A stretch of DNA of 64,000 nucleotides, taken from an uncultured Clostridia bacterium. Its GTDB lineage: Bacteria; Bacillota; Clostridia; Christensenellales; Pumilibacteraceae. Of the stretch, positions 38,460 through 48,372 are shown one piece after another. A model generated the notes under the pieces. That model saw nothing but the letters and a program-made list of their open reading frames with translations, had not been told where the DNA came from and ran no database searches. The stretch's first letter is position 1; every line of letters starts with the position of its first letter. Position numbers and translations under genes: made by a program. The stretch is taken from NCBI GenBank assembly GCA_947175195.1, contig CAMWLQ010000003.1, forward strand, positions 1 to 64,000. Reading direction: 5' to 3'.

Positions 38460-39805
38460 TGTTTATCGCTCCCGGTTTTTCCGTATAGGTCGTAATTAGT
38501 GCTTTTGGTAATTTCGACGTCGTAGTAGTTGCCAACCTCCAAGTCGGTGCCCTTAATGTACACCACCCCGTCTACCCCGGGTGCTTGAAACTGCGCTCTG
38601 CCGACAAATCGGTTTTTATCGAAATCTACGTCCTCGTAAATCACGCGCAGGGTTTTGCCTACTTGCTTTGAATTGAATTCCTTGGTGACCTCAGCGCATA
38701 CGCGCCCCAACGCGTTTACGCGCTTAATCTTGTCCGATTTTTTAACCTGATCGGGCAGCCATGCCGACGGCGTGCCTTCCTCTTTGGAATACGCAAACAC
38801 GCCCGCATACTCCGGCTTTACCTTTTTTACAAACGCGCAAAGCTCGTCAAACTCCGTTTGCGTTTCGCCGGGAAATCCGACCATCAGCGTGGTGCGCACC
38901 ACTATTCCCTTTGCATGTAGCTTTTTGATCAATTTTTCAAGCGCAAGCTTGTTGGTCTTCCTGTTCATCAATTTTAGAATCTTGTTGGAACAGTGCTGAA
39001 TGGGAATGTCTATATATTTGGCAATTTTGTCCGAGCTCGATATTTTTTCTATAAGCTCGTCGGTAATACGCTCGGGATAGCAGTATAGCAGCCTGATAGT
39101 AACGGGCAGTTTTTCCAGCTCGCAAAGCAGCTGCAAAAGCGACGAGCCGATGTCGCAGCCGTAACGCGAAACGTCCTGCGCCACAAGTATAAGCTCTTTT
39201 ACGCCGTCCGCGGCAAGCTTGTCCGCCTCAGCATAAATATCGGCAAGCGGGCGCGATTTATACTTACCGCGTATGGACGGGATTGTACAAAACGTGCATT
39301 TGTTGTTGCAGCCCTCCGCCACCTTTAAGTACGCAACATGCGGATATGTAGTAAGCAGCCTACCGCAGTTTTCCGCATCGTAAAACGCGGCGTTAGGATA
39401 ATCGGAGTTTTCGGTAGCAAGCGCCTCGCCGTCGTTTTCGGGTCGCGCATCGGCAGTACTGTTGCCGTTTACTACGTCTACTATATTCTCGTAATCGAAC
39501 GTGCCCAAAAACGCGTCTACCTCGGGCAACGCCGTAACAAGCTCGTCGCGGTACTTTTGCGGCAAACAGCCTGTTACTATAAGCTTTTTACACCTGCCCG
39601 TCTTTTTAAGTTCGGCGTAGCTCAAAATGGTGTCTATACTCTCCTCGCGCGCGCTTTCTATAAACGCACAGGTATTGACAATTATTACGTCGGCGTCCGA
39701 AATGTCGCTCACCGCAAAGCCGCCGCGCACAAGACGGTACAGCATATGTTCGGTGTCTATTCTGTTTTTGTCACAACCGAGTGAAATAACCGCGACATTT
39801 TCCAT
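38456..39805 (-). CDS. rimO: ribosomal protein S12 methylthiotransferase
   Basis: 449 residues. N-terminal UPF0004 domain with three cluster cysteines (ISLGCDKNRIDTE, NTCAFIESAREESI and TGCLPQKY), the radical-SAM motif CNNKCTFC in the centre, and a C-terminal TRAM domain (from about 385). The CDKN and AREESID variants separate RimO from MiaB and MtaB. It adds a methylthio group to Asp of ribosomal protein S12. Confidence 0.93.
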   Translation of the reverse strand: MENVAVISLGCDKNRIDTEHMLYRLVRGGFAVSDISDADVIIVNTCAFIESAREESIDTILSYAELKKTGRCKKLIVTGCLPQKYRDELVTALPEVDAFLGTFDYENIVDVVNGNSTADARPENDGEALATENSDYPNAAFYDAENCGRLLTTYPHVAYLKVAEGCNNKCTFCTIPSIRGKYKSRPLADIYAEADKLAADGVKELILVAQDVSRYGCDIGSSLLQLLCELEKLPVTIRLLYCYPERITDELIEKISSSDKIAKYIDIPIQHCSNKILKLMNRKTNKLALEKLIKKLHAKGIVVRTTLMVGFPGETQTEFDELCAFVKKVKPEYAGVFAYSKEEGTPSAWLPDQVKKSDKIKRVNALGRVCAEVTKEFNSKQVGKTLRVIYEDVDFDKNRFVGRAQFQAPGVDGVVYIKGTDLEVGNYYDVEITKSTNYDLYGKTGSDKQ

Positions 39806-39836
39806 TTTTTTCTCCCAAACCGTAAATTATCTATTG

Positions 39837-42800
39837 TCAATTATCGTCGAGATCGTGTCCGAACACTTCTTTGTACTGATCGATAGACATAATAACGTCG
39901 CGCGGCTTGTTGTTGCCCGTAATCGGACCGATATACCCCGCCGACTCCATGTTGTCTATGATGCGCGCCGCACGCGCGTAGCCGATAGAGAACCTGCGCT
40001 GCACGACGGTAGTGGATATTTGCTTTGCTTTGATAGCGTGCGCCATAACTCTGGGCGCAAGCGGGTCAAGCTCACCGCCGCCTTCACCGCCGCCCATTCC
40101 GCCGCCACCGTTACCGCCGGCAACAAACTTTTCGGCCTCCTCGTCGAAGTCACATTCGTAATGCTCTTTGAGGTGGTTGACAACGGCAAGCACCTCCTCG
40201 CCGCCTACAAACGAGCCCTGCACGCGCTTGGGCGCATACGCGTCCTGCGGATAGAACAGCATATCGCCGTTACCTGTGAGCGCCTCAGCACCCACTATAT
40301 CGATTATGATACGCGAGTTGGTCGCGTCGGGCACCTTAAACGCTATACGGCTGGTAAGGTTAGCTTTTATCGTACCGGTAATAACGTCCGCCGACGGGCG
40401 CTGCGTAGCAACGATAAGGTGAATACCCGCAGCACGAGCAAGCGCCGCAATGCTGCTGATTTTGCTTTCTATCTCGCCCGATACCGACGACTGCATGAGG
40501 TTGGCAAGCTCGTCGATTATTATGACTATGTGCGGCATTTTGCTGATTTTGCCGCTGATTACGTCAGGCATACCGTTGTATTCCGACAGCTTGCTGCACG
40601 CGTACTTTTGCAGTACGGTGTAACGCCTGTTCATTTCCTTATCCGCCCACTTGAGCGCATTGAGCGCCTCCGTAGGCTCGGTAATCGTCTTTTCAAACAA
40701 CAAGTGCGGCATGCCGCGGAACTTACTGAACTCCACGCGCTTGGGGTCGATAAGAATAAACCTCAAATCCTCGGGACTGGACTTGTACAATAGACTGACT
40801 ATAAGACTGTTAAGTCCCGCCGACTTACCGCTACCCGTTTGACCTGCTATAAGAAGGTGCGGTATCTTTTCCAAATCGCAAACTACAAGCTCGCCGCCGA
40901 TGTCCTTACCTACCGAGAACAGCATGGGCGATTTGTGCTTGGTAAACACAGGCGAAGACACCACCTCGCGCAAACCGACTATTGCGTTCTTTTTGTTGGG
41001 TACCTCTATACCTACGGCGCGCTTGCCGGGAATGGGTGCCTCTACACGCACGCCGCTGACTGCGGCAAGCTCGTACGCTATATCCGCACAGCGCGATTCT
41101 ATTGCCTTAACGGACGTACCCGACGGCACCTCCAGCTCGTACCGCGTTACTTGCGGTCCGGGCACGATATTGATAACGTTGACCTGCGTCTTTAAAAAGC
41201 GCGAAACAACGTCTTCCAATATTCCAGCATTGGCTTGCAATTCCTCTTGCGACGCATCTACGGTTTCGTAAATTTTAAGCAAGTCAATCGGCGGTGTTTT
41301 GTAATTGTAATGCTTGTATCTTTTGGTGTCCTGCGACACAACCGATTGCTCCGCCTGCTGTTGCAAAACGCCTTGAATTGTCATTTGATTTTCCAACGGC
41401 GCATTGCTCTTTTTCGGTTTTGCGGGCTTGGCGGGCTCTACAATCGGTTTGTCTTGATCGTCAGCCGCAACGTACATACCAGACAAGTCTTGTCCCGTAA
41501 ATCCGTCGCCGTGGTCAAAACTATGCTCGCTGAGGTCTACAGCCGGCTCGTTGGATATTATGAGCGATCCGTCGATTATGCCGTCGTCAAGATCTTTGTC
41601 GGGCTTGATTTCCTCTATATCCGACTGTCCGTTCGATTGGGGCGCATACGGCTTGCTGCCGTCCAAAATTTCCTCTTGCTCCTGTATAGTTCCTCCGCCA
41701 TGTCCTACAAACGGATTAAGCGCGTCGCTGGCGTCGAATATATCCTCCGCCTTAAACCTGTCGCTTTCGAGCGGCGGTACATACGTTTGCACGGGCTCGG
41801 AAATATCGTTCATTTTGGGACGGTCCATTTCCTCCAACGCACGCATAAACGCGTCGTCAACCGATACGGGCTCGGGCTCGGGCGCATATTGCGGCGCAAC
41901 CGACTGAACGGGTCGAGCGGATTGAACAGGCTGAATAGGTTGAATAGGCGGTATAGACGGCGCTACAGGTTGCGAGGCGTCTATAATGGGCTCTACGTAT
42001 TCCAAACGCGGGCTGGACTTAGGCATACCGAATGCGGGACGGTAATTGTCGCTGCCGTCGTAAATAGGCTCGCGATTACGCTCCGCCACTATCGGCTTTT
42101 TGGGATGCTCGTCCACTATGTTTTCTATACCGACGTCGTTGAAATGAATATTCTTGTCGGGCGGAAAATACAGCGCGTTGAGATTGCCAGGCGTGCCGTC
42201 GTAGTCCACACGGCGCGGGCGCTCTATGTTTTGCGCGTCGGTCGCCACCCTCGTAGGAGGATCCATAAATTCGAGCGGCTCGGGCGCGTCGATAACCGCC
42301 TCTTGCACCTGCTGTTGCTGCGGCTGCTCGGCTTGCGGCTGAGCGTTAGCCGCACGGAATTCCTCCGCGGCTCGGCGCTTGATTTCTTCCTTATCGCCGT
42401 AAAGCCTAAAGCGCGCGGCGGCAGCCAATGCGCTGCGGTCGACGGGCTCGTCCTCGTCCTCGAACACAGGCGTATCCGAATAATCGCTCACCTTGCGCTC
42501 GGCGCTGACGGGAATGTCGGACGCCGAGCCCGACTCCACACTGATTTCCGCACTGTTGCGTTCTATCATTCCCGTAAACAATCCCGGTGCGGGCGTTGCG
42601 TCCACCACCATTTGCGCCTGAACGGGCAAATCGGGCTCTTCCTCCTGCGTCGGCAGCTCCGCCATTGCCTTTTTGTCCCTGCGTTTGGCGCTGAGTGCGC
42701 GGAGCTTAGAGAACGCCGAGGTCATAAACATAATATCCAAAATAAGCGCAAGCGAAAATACAACGTACGAGGCAGCCTCGGTGATTACCGCTTTAAACGC

Positions 42801-43241
42801 AAATGCAATAAGCCCCATAAGTATTCCGCCTGCGGAATACTTGGCGGAATACGTCGACGAGATGTATGCCGAAAACTTTTTGCCCAAAAACGCATGTGTA
42901 GACGCCAACTGCAAAATCAAAAGACCGAAAATAACGGCAAGCGCAATGCCCACCCTTGTTTTGGTTTCCGCCTGTATCTTGCGCCCGCTCAAAATAAAAA
43001 TACCCAAAATAAGCGTAGCAATCAACATAGGATAAGAGGCAATGCCGAACACCCCCAACAGCACGCCGAAAATAGCCTCGCTGAAAACACCGAGAATAGG
43101 CTTGATAACTATGCAAAGCAACAAAAAAGCGGAAATGATGATTAACGTCACGCCCAAAATATCGTGATTTCCGTTGCTTGTTTTGTTTTTCTTTTTACGA
43201 CTTCTGTTACGTGCCACCTTTCTACCTCTGGAAAAAATCAA
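39837..43241 (-). CDS. ftsK: FtsK/SpoIIIE-family DNA translocase
   Basis: 1,134 residues. Four or five N-terminal membrane helices (about 27-175), an unusually long acidic/Pro/Gln-rich linker (about 190-640, including repeats such as PIQPIQPVQSARPVQSV), then the motor: alpha domain from about 660, Walker A GQTGSGKS near 797, Walker B IVIIIDELANLM near 903, and a C-terminal winged-helix gamma domain (SIGYARAARIIDNMESAGYIGP) that reads oriented DNA motifs. It pumps DNA at the septum in division or, as SpoIIIE, into the forespore. First gene of a long unit with rimO, pgsA, cinA, recA, ruvAB and queA. Confidence 0.95.
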   Translation of the reverse strand: MIFSRGRKVARNRSRKKKNKTSNGNHDILGVTLIIISAFLLLCIVIKPILGVFSEAIFGVLLGVFGIASYPMLIATLILGIFILSGRKIQAETKTRVGIALAVIFGLLILQLASTHAFLGKKFSAYISSTYSAKYSAGGILMGLIAFAFKAVITEAASYVVFSLALILDIMFMTSAFSKLRALSAKRRDKKAMAELPTQEEEPDLPVQAQMVVDATPAPGLFTGMIERNSAEISVESGSASDIPVSAERKVSDYSDTPVFEDEDEPVDRSALAAAARFRLYGDKEEIKRRAAEEFRAANAQPQAEQPQQQQVQEAVIDAPEPLEFMDPPTRVATDAQNIERPRRVDYDGTPGNLNALYFPPDKNIHFNDVGIENIVDEHPKKPIVAERNREPIYDGSDNYRPAFGMPKSSPRLEYVEPIIDASQPVAPSIPPIQPIQPVQSARPVQSVAPQYAPEPEPVSVDDAFMRALEEMDRPKMNDISEPVQTYVPPLESDRFKAEDIFDASDALNPFVGHGGGTIQEQEEILDGSKPYAPQSNGQSDIEEIKPDKDLDDGIIDGSLIISNEPAVDLSEHSFDHGDGFTGQDLSGMYVAADDQDKPIVEPAKPAKPKKSNAPLENQMTIQGVLQQQAEQSVVSQDTKRYKHYNYKTPPIDLLKIYETVDASQEELQANAGILEDVVSRFLKTQVNVINIVPGPQVTRYELEVPSGTSVKAIESRCADIAYELAAVSGVRVEAPIPGKRAVGIEVPNKKNAIVGLREVVSSPVFTKHKSPMLFSVGKDIGGELVVCDLEKIPHLLIAGQTGSGKSAGLNSLIVSLLYKSSPEDLRFILIDPKRVEFSKFRGMPHLLFEKTITEPTEALNALKWADKEMNRRYTVLQKYACSKLSEYNGMPDVISGKISKMPHIVIIIDELANLMQSSVSGEIESKISSIAALARAAGIHLIVATQRPSADVITGTIKANLTSRIAFKVPDATNSRIIIDIVGAEALTGNGDMLFYPQDAYAPKRVQGSFVGGEEVLAVVNHLKEHYECDFDEEAEKFVAGGNGGGGMGGGEGGGELDPLAPRVMAHAIKAKQISTTVVQRRFSIGYARAARIIDNMESAGYIGPITGNNKPRDVIMSIDQYKEVFGHDLDDN

Positions 43242-43272
43242 TAGTAAAATTACGCAATTCTACGCACTAACA

Positions 43273-43301
43273 ATTATAACATAGACCTTTTTACTTTTCA
43301 A
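43273..43301 (-). promoter_or_regulatory. promoter of the ftsK-queA unit
   Basis: On the minus strand TTGAAA (complement of 43296-43301), 17 bases, TATAAT (complement of 43273-43278), about 30 bases before the ftsK start. Confidence 0.7.
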
Positions 43302-43363
43302 GGCTTTTGGCACAAAAACAAAAACTTTTTTGTCGTGATTTAAGTCAAGCTATTTTGGGCAGT

Positions 43364-43471
43364 AAAAAAGGTTGAGATTCCTCGCGTTGCTCGGAATGAC
43401 AAAAAAATTAATGCAGTAGTAAAAATTACTTTTGTCACTCCGAACGTAGTGAGGAGTCTCAACCCTTTTTT
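43364..43471. repeat. long imperfect inverted repeat (MITE-like), also terminator-like
   Basis: Arm 1 (about 43364-43404) reads AAGGTTGAGATTCCTCGC onward to GGAATGACAAAA. Arm 2 (about 43430-43471) is its near complement, TTTTGTCACTCCGAACG onward to TCTCAACC. Arms of about 40 bases differ at only a few places, with a 25-base AT-rich centre. The arms end in A- and T-tracts, so a transcript in either direction would form a terminator-like hairpin; it may end the dUTPase unit. The rest of 43242-43528 holds only the ftsK promoter. Confidence 0.75.
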
Positions 43472-43528
43472 ATACGGGCAAAAAATGCGACCCGTCGCAA
43501 TATGGCTTATACGTTCACTCTATCATTC

Positions 43529-43921
43529 TTAATTATCTTTAAGCTCGTATCCCGTTTTGCTTGACAACCCGTTTTGGCGGTCGTAGTTTTCCTTGTTCTT
43601 TTTAAGGTAAATATCGAACAGCTCGTCGCTGGTCATGCCGCTGTCTATGCACATACCCAAAAAGAAATGGAGTACGTCCACTATCTCCTCTTTGAGCTTG
43701 GCGTCGTCTATTTCTGTGGGATTTTTCCACCATTTATACTTAGCCTCTTCCACCACCTCGCCCAGCTCGACCATTAGCGCAAGCGCCTTTTTGCACACCC
43801 ACTCGCCCTTTGTATAGTCGAGGTTGCGTTTTTCGCGTATGTAAGCGTCCAAGCCCTTTTGCATCCTGAACAAAACGTCCAGCTTATCCTCGTTTTGCGT
43901 AGTTGTTTCTTTGGTTTCCAT
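43529..43921 (-). CDS. dimeric dUTPase / MazG-like pyrophosphohydrolase
   Basis: 130 residues of the all-alpha NTP pyrophosphatase superfamily. The metal-binding pattern is visible: ELGEVVEEAKYKWWKNP, then KLKEEIVDVLHFFLGMCID (ExxE followed by ExxD). The end KKNKENYDRQNGL is typical of the dUTPase_2-like group that makes dUMP from dUTP. It starts 4 bases after mlpA and ends the rpsO-pnp-ylxY-mlpA cluster. Confidence 0.85.
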   Translation of the reverse strand: METKETTTQNEDKLDVLFRMQKGLDAYIREKRNLDYTKGEWVCKKALALMVELGEVVEEAKYKWWKNPTEIDDAKLKEEIVDVLHFFLGMCIDSGMTSDELFDIYLKKNKENYDRQNGLSSKTGYELKDN

Positions 43922-43925
43922 ATGA

Positions 43926-45182
43926 CTAATCTCCGTTGTAAATATCTATAATTTTTGCATTAGGCTGTTTGCCCGCATACGCAAACGTGGGCTTGCCGCC
44001 GAATACCTCGTGCGCCATTGCGTTTACCTTGTCGGGCGTGACCTGCTGGATTTCCGATATTAGCTTATCTATGTCGTAAGTGAGCCCCGCCATAACCTGC
44101 CAGCGCAGCAATGCGAGCATATAATTCATAGGATTTTCCTTGCTGAACAGCGACGTGACCTTTAACTGCATTTTGGCTTTTTCGGTTTCCTCCGCCGTGA
44201 CGCCGTCCTTGAGTATGAGGTCGATTTCGTTTTTGATTGCGCGCACCGAGCTTTCCACATTGTACACGTTTACGTTGGCGTTCACCGCGAACATACCGTT
44301 TGTCCTGCCGTACCAGGGCGAGCTGTACACACTGTACACAAGCCCCATTTTTTCGCGCAGGCGCTGGAACAGCCTTGAGCTCATACCGCTGCCCAATATG
44401 CAATCGAGCGATGCAAGCGTGGACGTGCGCTCGTCGGCAAACGTGAGCGCGGGAAACGCTATGGATATTTCCGATTGCTCGTAGTCGTGGATATATTCGC
44501 CGTAGCCGCCGCAGTACTGCTGTTTGGTCATTGTGCACGGCGCCGTGTACTTTTGCGACACGTAGGACGCCATATACTTTTCCACAAGCTCCAAAGCCTG
44601 CGCCTCGGTAATATTGCCCACAAACGCGACCGCCGTATTGCTCGGCAAATAATTGTGTTTTTTGTACTCCAAAATGTCGGGCTTGTTAAAACGCTTTACG
44701 TTATTTTTAGTGCCCAATATTTCCATGCCGAGCGAGCTACCCTCAAACGCCGTCCTATACAGCACGTCGTAGCACACGCCGTCGGGCTCGTCCTTGCTCA
44801 TATTGATTTCTTCGATTATGACCTTGCGTTCGCGGTCGAGCTCCTCTTGCGCATACGCCGCGTTAAGAAACAAGTCGGACAAAAGCTCGAAACAATCGCC
44901 CAGCTTTTCGTCAATCGACTTGAAATAAAAGCAAGTGTATTCCTTGCCCGTGAACGCGTTGTACGCCGCGCCCGCGCGGTCAAACCGCGACACTATTTCC
45001 GCCGCGCTGCGCGTTGCCGTGCCCTTAAACTGCATATGCTCTATAAAGTGCGATATGCCGTTGTTTTCGGGCGTTTCAAAGCAGCTGCCTGCGCCCACCA
45101 TAATGCCTGCCGTAACCGACCTTAACGCCATATTGGGCTCTACAATTACGGTCAGTCCGCTGTCGTATTTCTTTACTGTCAT
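43926..45182 (-). CDS. mlpA: M16-family zinc peptidase (MlpA/YmxG-like)
   Basis: 418 residues. Inverted zinc motif HFIEH (H45, E48, H49) with the distal glutamate in ERKVIIEEINM, and the second non-catalytic half from about residue 210. Related to mitochondrial processing peptidase. In Bacillus the same order pnpA-ylxY-mlpA is found. AAAGGAGAAA precedes the start. Substrates are unknown. Confidence 0.9.
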   Translation of the reverse strand: MTVKKYDSGLTVIVEPNMALRSVTAGIMVGAGSCFETPENNGISHFIEHMQFKGTATRSAAEIVSRFDRAGAAYNAFTGKEYTCFYFKSIDEKLGDCFELLSDLFLNAAYAQEELDRERKVIIEEINMSKDEPDGVCYDVLYRTAFEGSSLGMEILGTKNNVKRFNKPDILEYKKHNYLPSNTAVAFVGNITEAQALELVEKYMASYVSQKYTAPCTMTKQQYCGGYGEYIHDYEQSEISIAFPALTFADERTSTLASLDCILGSGMSSRLFQRLREKMGLVYSVYSSPWYGRTNGMFAVNANVNVYNVESSVRAIKNEIDLILKDGVTAEETEKAKMQLKVTSLFSKENPMNYMLALLRWQVMAGLTYDIDKLISEIQQVTPDKVNAMAHEVFGGKPTFAYAGKQPNAKIIDIYNGD

Positions 45183-45208
45183 GTTTCTCCTTTACGTGCA
45201 AATGTTCT

Positions 45209-45928
45209 TTACACCATATCGCTTTCAAGTACTTCGCTTACGGGCGCGACCTTAAGTCCCGCGTCAGTCACCGCCTGCAAAATATTTTCCAGTGCTTTGA
45301 CGGTGCTGTCGGTCGGGTGCATAAGTATCAAGTCCCCGCCCTTAATATTCTTTACCGCGCGCTTGTATATAATTTCGCTGTCGTGGTCGCGCCAGTCTAT
45401 TGTGTCGCGCGTCCACATAATCGAGCGGTAGCCAAGCTCTTCCGCCACGCCAAGCGCGGTATCGCCGAACGATCCCGACGGCGGCGCGAACAAGTTCATG
45501 TCTATGCCCAGCACGTCCTTGACGGCGTCGTGCGCCGAGCTTATCTCCTTGCGGTTGTACGCGGCGTCCAGCTTTTTATGGTCCTTGTGGTAGTAGCCGT
45601 GATTGCCTATTTCGTGTCCCGCGTCCGCTATCTTTTTGAGCATGTCGGGATTGCCGTCTACCCACGAGCCGCCCACGAAAAACGTGGTTTTAAAGCTGTA
45701 CTTATCCAGAATGTCCAGCATCGGCTGAATGTATTCCGTACCCCAGTACACGTTAATCATCAGCGACACCTTGGTGGCGGACTTGCCCGAGTACAGCGGC
45801 TGCCGACCCTGCGCGCTAACCTTGGCGTTGCCGCCAACGTTGACCGAAAGAGCAAGCACGACGGCTACGGTGGCACATATCACTATGTTGCCCAAAATGC
45901 GCAAAAACTTTACCTTTGAACGCGACAT
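45209..45928 (-). CDS. ylxY: polysaccharide deacetylase-family protein YlxY, lacking the catalytic Asp pair
   Basis: 239 residues. N-terminal membrane/signal segment (about 8-32), then a NodB domain. The metal-binding HxxxH is present (H110 and H114 in GNHGYYHKDH), as are the FAPPSGSFG motif and TIDWRDH. The first motif, normally TFDDG with the catalytic base and metal ligand Asp, reads INVYWG (58-63). Bacillus YlxY has a similar change. It is therefore probably an inactive or altered sporulation-linked cell-wall protein. It sits between pnp and mlpA, as in Bacillus. Confidence 0.88.
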   Translation of the reverse strand: MSRSKVKFLRILGNIVICATVAVVLALSVNVGGNAKVSAQGRQPLYSGKSATKVSLMINVYWGTEYIQPMLDILDKYSFKTTFFVGGSWVDGNPDMLKKIADAGHEIGNHGYYHKDHKKLDAAYNRKEISSAHDAVKDVLGIDMNLFAPPSGSFGDTALGVAEELGYRSIMWTRDTIDWRDHDSEIIYKRAVKNIKGGDLILMHPTDSTVKALENILQAVTDAGLKVAPVSEVLESDMV

Positions 45929-45957
45929 ATAACACCTCGCAATATTATGACTTAAAC

Positions 45958-46009
45958 AAAAGCCGCAAGACCACGACTGTAAAAGTATTCGTTAGGTTTT
46001 GCGGCTTTT
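45958..46009 (-). terminator. terminator between pnp and ylxY
   Basis: Stem AAAAGCCGCAA (45958-45968) with TTGCGGCTTTT (45999-46009) and a 30-base interior; on the minus strand the 3' arm runs into TTTTGTTTAAG. It would separate pnp from ylxY or give partial read-through. Confidence 0.65.
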
Positions 46010-46065
46010 TACTAAAAGCCCTATGGCATTATTTATATTCGCTATGCTCGGTGTTTTAGTATTGT

Positions 46066-48306
46066 TTAGTCTTTCTTTTCCTTGCGGGGCTTTCTATCGC
46101 CCTTGTCGCCATGCGGGCGGTCGCCGTGCGGACGACGGGGTTTTCTTTCCCCACGCTCACCGCGGTCGTCCTCGGCATTGTCGGCACCCTCCGCTTTTTC
46201 AATCGGGTCGCCGCTGAGCTTTTCGATAAGCTTAAGGTCTATCTTGCCCTGCTTAGTAAAGCTGACAACCTCGACCTTGACGGTATCGCCTTCCTTGAGC
46301 ACCTCGGACACCGCATTGAGGCGTTTGCCCACGTACCTGCCGAGCTTGGCAATGTGTATCATGCCGTCGCGACCGGGAGCAAGCTCCACAAACGCGCCCA
46401 GCTCGTCGCGCACCGTTACTACCGGTCCGACGTACGTATCGCCGATTTCGGGATCTTTTACAATGTTCAGGATGATTTCTTTCGCCTTTTGGGTCATCTC
46501 TTGATCGACGCCCGCAATGAACACTCTACCGTCTTCCTCGATGTCGATCTTGACGCCCGTTTCGTCCACAATCTTGTTGATTGTCTTGCCGGACTTGCCG
46601 ATTACGTCGCCGATCTTGTCGGGATCGATAGTGAACATTATAATCTTAGGCGCGTACTGCGAAAGCTCGGGGCGCGGCTTGTCCAAAACGGCAAGCATTT
46701 TGCCGAGTATGTGCAGTCTGCCTACGCGCGCCTGCTCGAGTGCCGTGCGCAGTATCTTTTCGTCAATGCCCTTGATTTTTATATCCATTTGGATAGCGGT
46801 AATGCCGTGCTCGGTGCCCGCTACCTTAAAGTCCATATCGCCGAGGAAATCCTCCAAGCCCTGAATATCCGAAAGGATAGCAAGACGATTCTTTGCCTCG
46901 TCCTTTATAAGACCCATTGCTATGCCCGCTACGGGCGCCTTGATGGGCACGCCTGCGTCCATAAGCGACAGCGTAGAGCCGCAAACGCTCGCCTGCGAGG
47001 TGGAGCCGTTGGACGAAAGGATTTCCGACACAACGCGAATGGTGTACGGGAATTCGTCCTCCGACGGAATAACGGGCTCGAGCGCGCGTTCGGCAAGCGC
47101 GCCGTGACCTATCTCGCGCCGACCGGGTGCGCGGAGCGGTTTCGCCTCGCCCGTCGAGTACGGCGGCATATTGTACTGGTGCATATAGCGCTTGGTTTCC
47201 TCGTCGTCGAGGTTGTCCAGCTTTTGCGCGTCGCCGGCAGTGCCGAGCGTGCAAATGGACAGCGCCTGCGACTGACCGCGTGTAAACACAGCCGAGCCGT
47301 GCGTGCGCGGAAGAACGCCTACCTCGCACCAAATATCGCGGATGTCGGTGGTTTTACGACCGTCGGGACGAACGCCCTTGGCGAGAATCTTTTCACGCAC
47401 CTTCTCTTTGGTCATGTAGTAAAGCGTATCGCCGATTTCGCGTTCCCTGCCCTCGAACTGCTCTTTGAAGTGCTCCATAACGTCGGCTTGAACGGCGTCC
47501 TGATTTTCCTGACGCTCGGTCCTGTCAAACGTGTCAAGCGCTTTGTCAAGCTTTTTGTCGGCGTACTTGCGTACTGCCTCGTTTACGTCGTCGCCGATAT
47601 GATACAGCTCCATGTCAAGCTTTTTCTTTCCGACCTTTTTGACAATGTCGTTGATGAACTTGACCTGCTTTTTGATTTCCTCGTGCGCGAACAGTATGCC
47701 GCCGAGCATTTGCTCCTCCGACACCTCTTGCGCGCCCGCCTCAACCATCATTATGGCGTCGGCGGTACCCGATACGTACACGTGCATCGTGCTTTTTGCG
47801 CGCTGCTCGTTGTCGGGGTTGATAACGTACTTGCCGTCGACACAGCCGACTACGACCGAGCCGGTAGGTCCCATAAACGGTATGTCGGATATGGACAACG
47901 CAATCGAGCTGCCGAGCATTCCGAACACTTCGGGCGGGATATTGGTATCCACGGACAGCGCCGTTGCCACAACCGATACGTCGTTGAACAAGCCCTTGGG
48001 GAACAACGGACGGATGGGACGGTCGATAAGGCGGGACGTCAAGATTGCCTTGTCGCTGCCTCTGCCCTCGCGGCGTTTAAAGCTGCCGGGAATCTTGCCG
48101 ATTGCGTACAGCTTTTCTTCAAAGTCTACTCCGAGCGGGAAATAATCCATGCCCGGTCGGGGCGCGTCCGCCATAGTCACGTTTGTCATAACAACCGTAT
48201 CGCCGCAGCGAATAATACACGAGCCGTTGGCTTGTCCCGCATACTTGCCGGTTTCTACAGTGACCGTGCGCCCTCCGATTTCAGTTTGGAAAACATTGCA
48301 TTCCAT
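46066..48306 (-). CDS. pnp: polyribonucleotide nucleotidyltransferase
   Basis: 746 residues with two RNase PH domains (about 10-210 and 310-540, the second with the GxxSQAxxICTLGT and TRGQSQ-type motifs), a KH domain (around 550-610, IGDVIGKSGKTINKIVDE) and an S1 domain (around 620-690, YVGPVVTVRDELGAFVEL). The last 50 residues are a charged Arg/Lys/Gly/Asp tail with repeated RPHGD. It degrades RNA 3'-5' with phosphate. AGGAGAAAT precedes the ATG. Confidence 0.98.
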   Translation of the reverse strand: MECNVFQTEIGGRTVTVETGKYAGQANGSCIIRCGDTVVMTNVTMADAPRPGMDYFPLGVDFEEKLYAIGKIPGSFKRREGRGSDKAILTSRLIDRPIRPLFPKGLFNDVSVVATALSVDTNIPPEVFGMLGSSIALSISDIPFMGPTGSVVVGCVDGKYVINPDNEQRAKSTMHVYVSGTADAIMMVEAGAQEVSEEQMLGGILFAHEEIKKQVKFINDIVKKVGKKKLDMELYHIGDDVNEAVRKYADKKLDKALDTFDRTERQENQDAVQADVMEHFKEQFEGREREIGDTLYYMTKEKVREKILAKGVRPDGRKTTDIRDIWCEVGVLPRTHGSAVFTRGQSQALSICTLGTAGDAQKLDNLDDEETKRYMHQYNMPPYSTGEAKPLRAPGRREIGHGALAERALEPVIPSEDEFPYTIRVVSEILSSNGSTSQASVCGSTLSLMDAGVPIKAPVAGIAMGLIKDEAKNRLAILSDIQGLEDFLGDMDFKVAGTEHGITAIQMDIKIKGIDEKILRTALEQARVGRLHILGKMLAVLDKPRPELSQYAPKIIMFTIDPDKIGDVIGKSGKTINKIVDETGVKIDIEEDGRVFIAGVDQEMTQKAKEIILNIVKDPEIGDTYVGPVVTVRDELGAFVELAPGRDGMIHIAKLGRYVGKRLNAVSEVLKEGDTVKVEVVSFTKQGKIDLKLIEKLSGDPIEKAEGADNAEDDRGERGERKPRRPHGDRPHGDKGDRKPRKEKKD

Positions 48307-48372
48307 TTTTTATATTTCTCCTAAATTAATAATGCCATAATTGAATAACTCAAAACGCCTTAACATAACAAA

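Noticed and set aside
41235-43145. 636-residue open frame opposite ftsK
   Set aside because: Shadow frame with Arg/Leu/Tyr bias and no domain; the sense strand encodes a complete FtsK.
46111-48324. 737-residue open frame opposite pnp
   Set aside because: Shadow of a high-quality PNPase gene; no recognisable motif.
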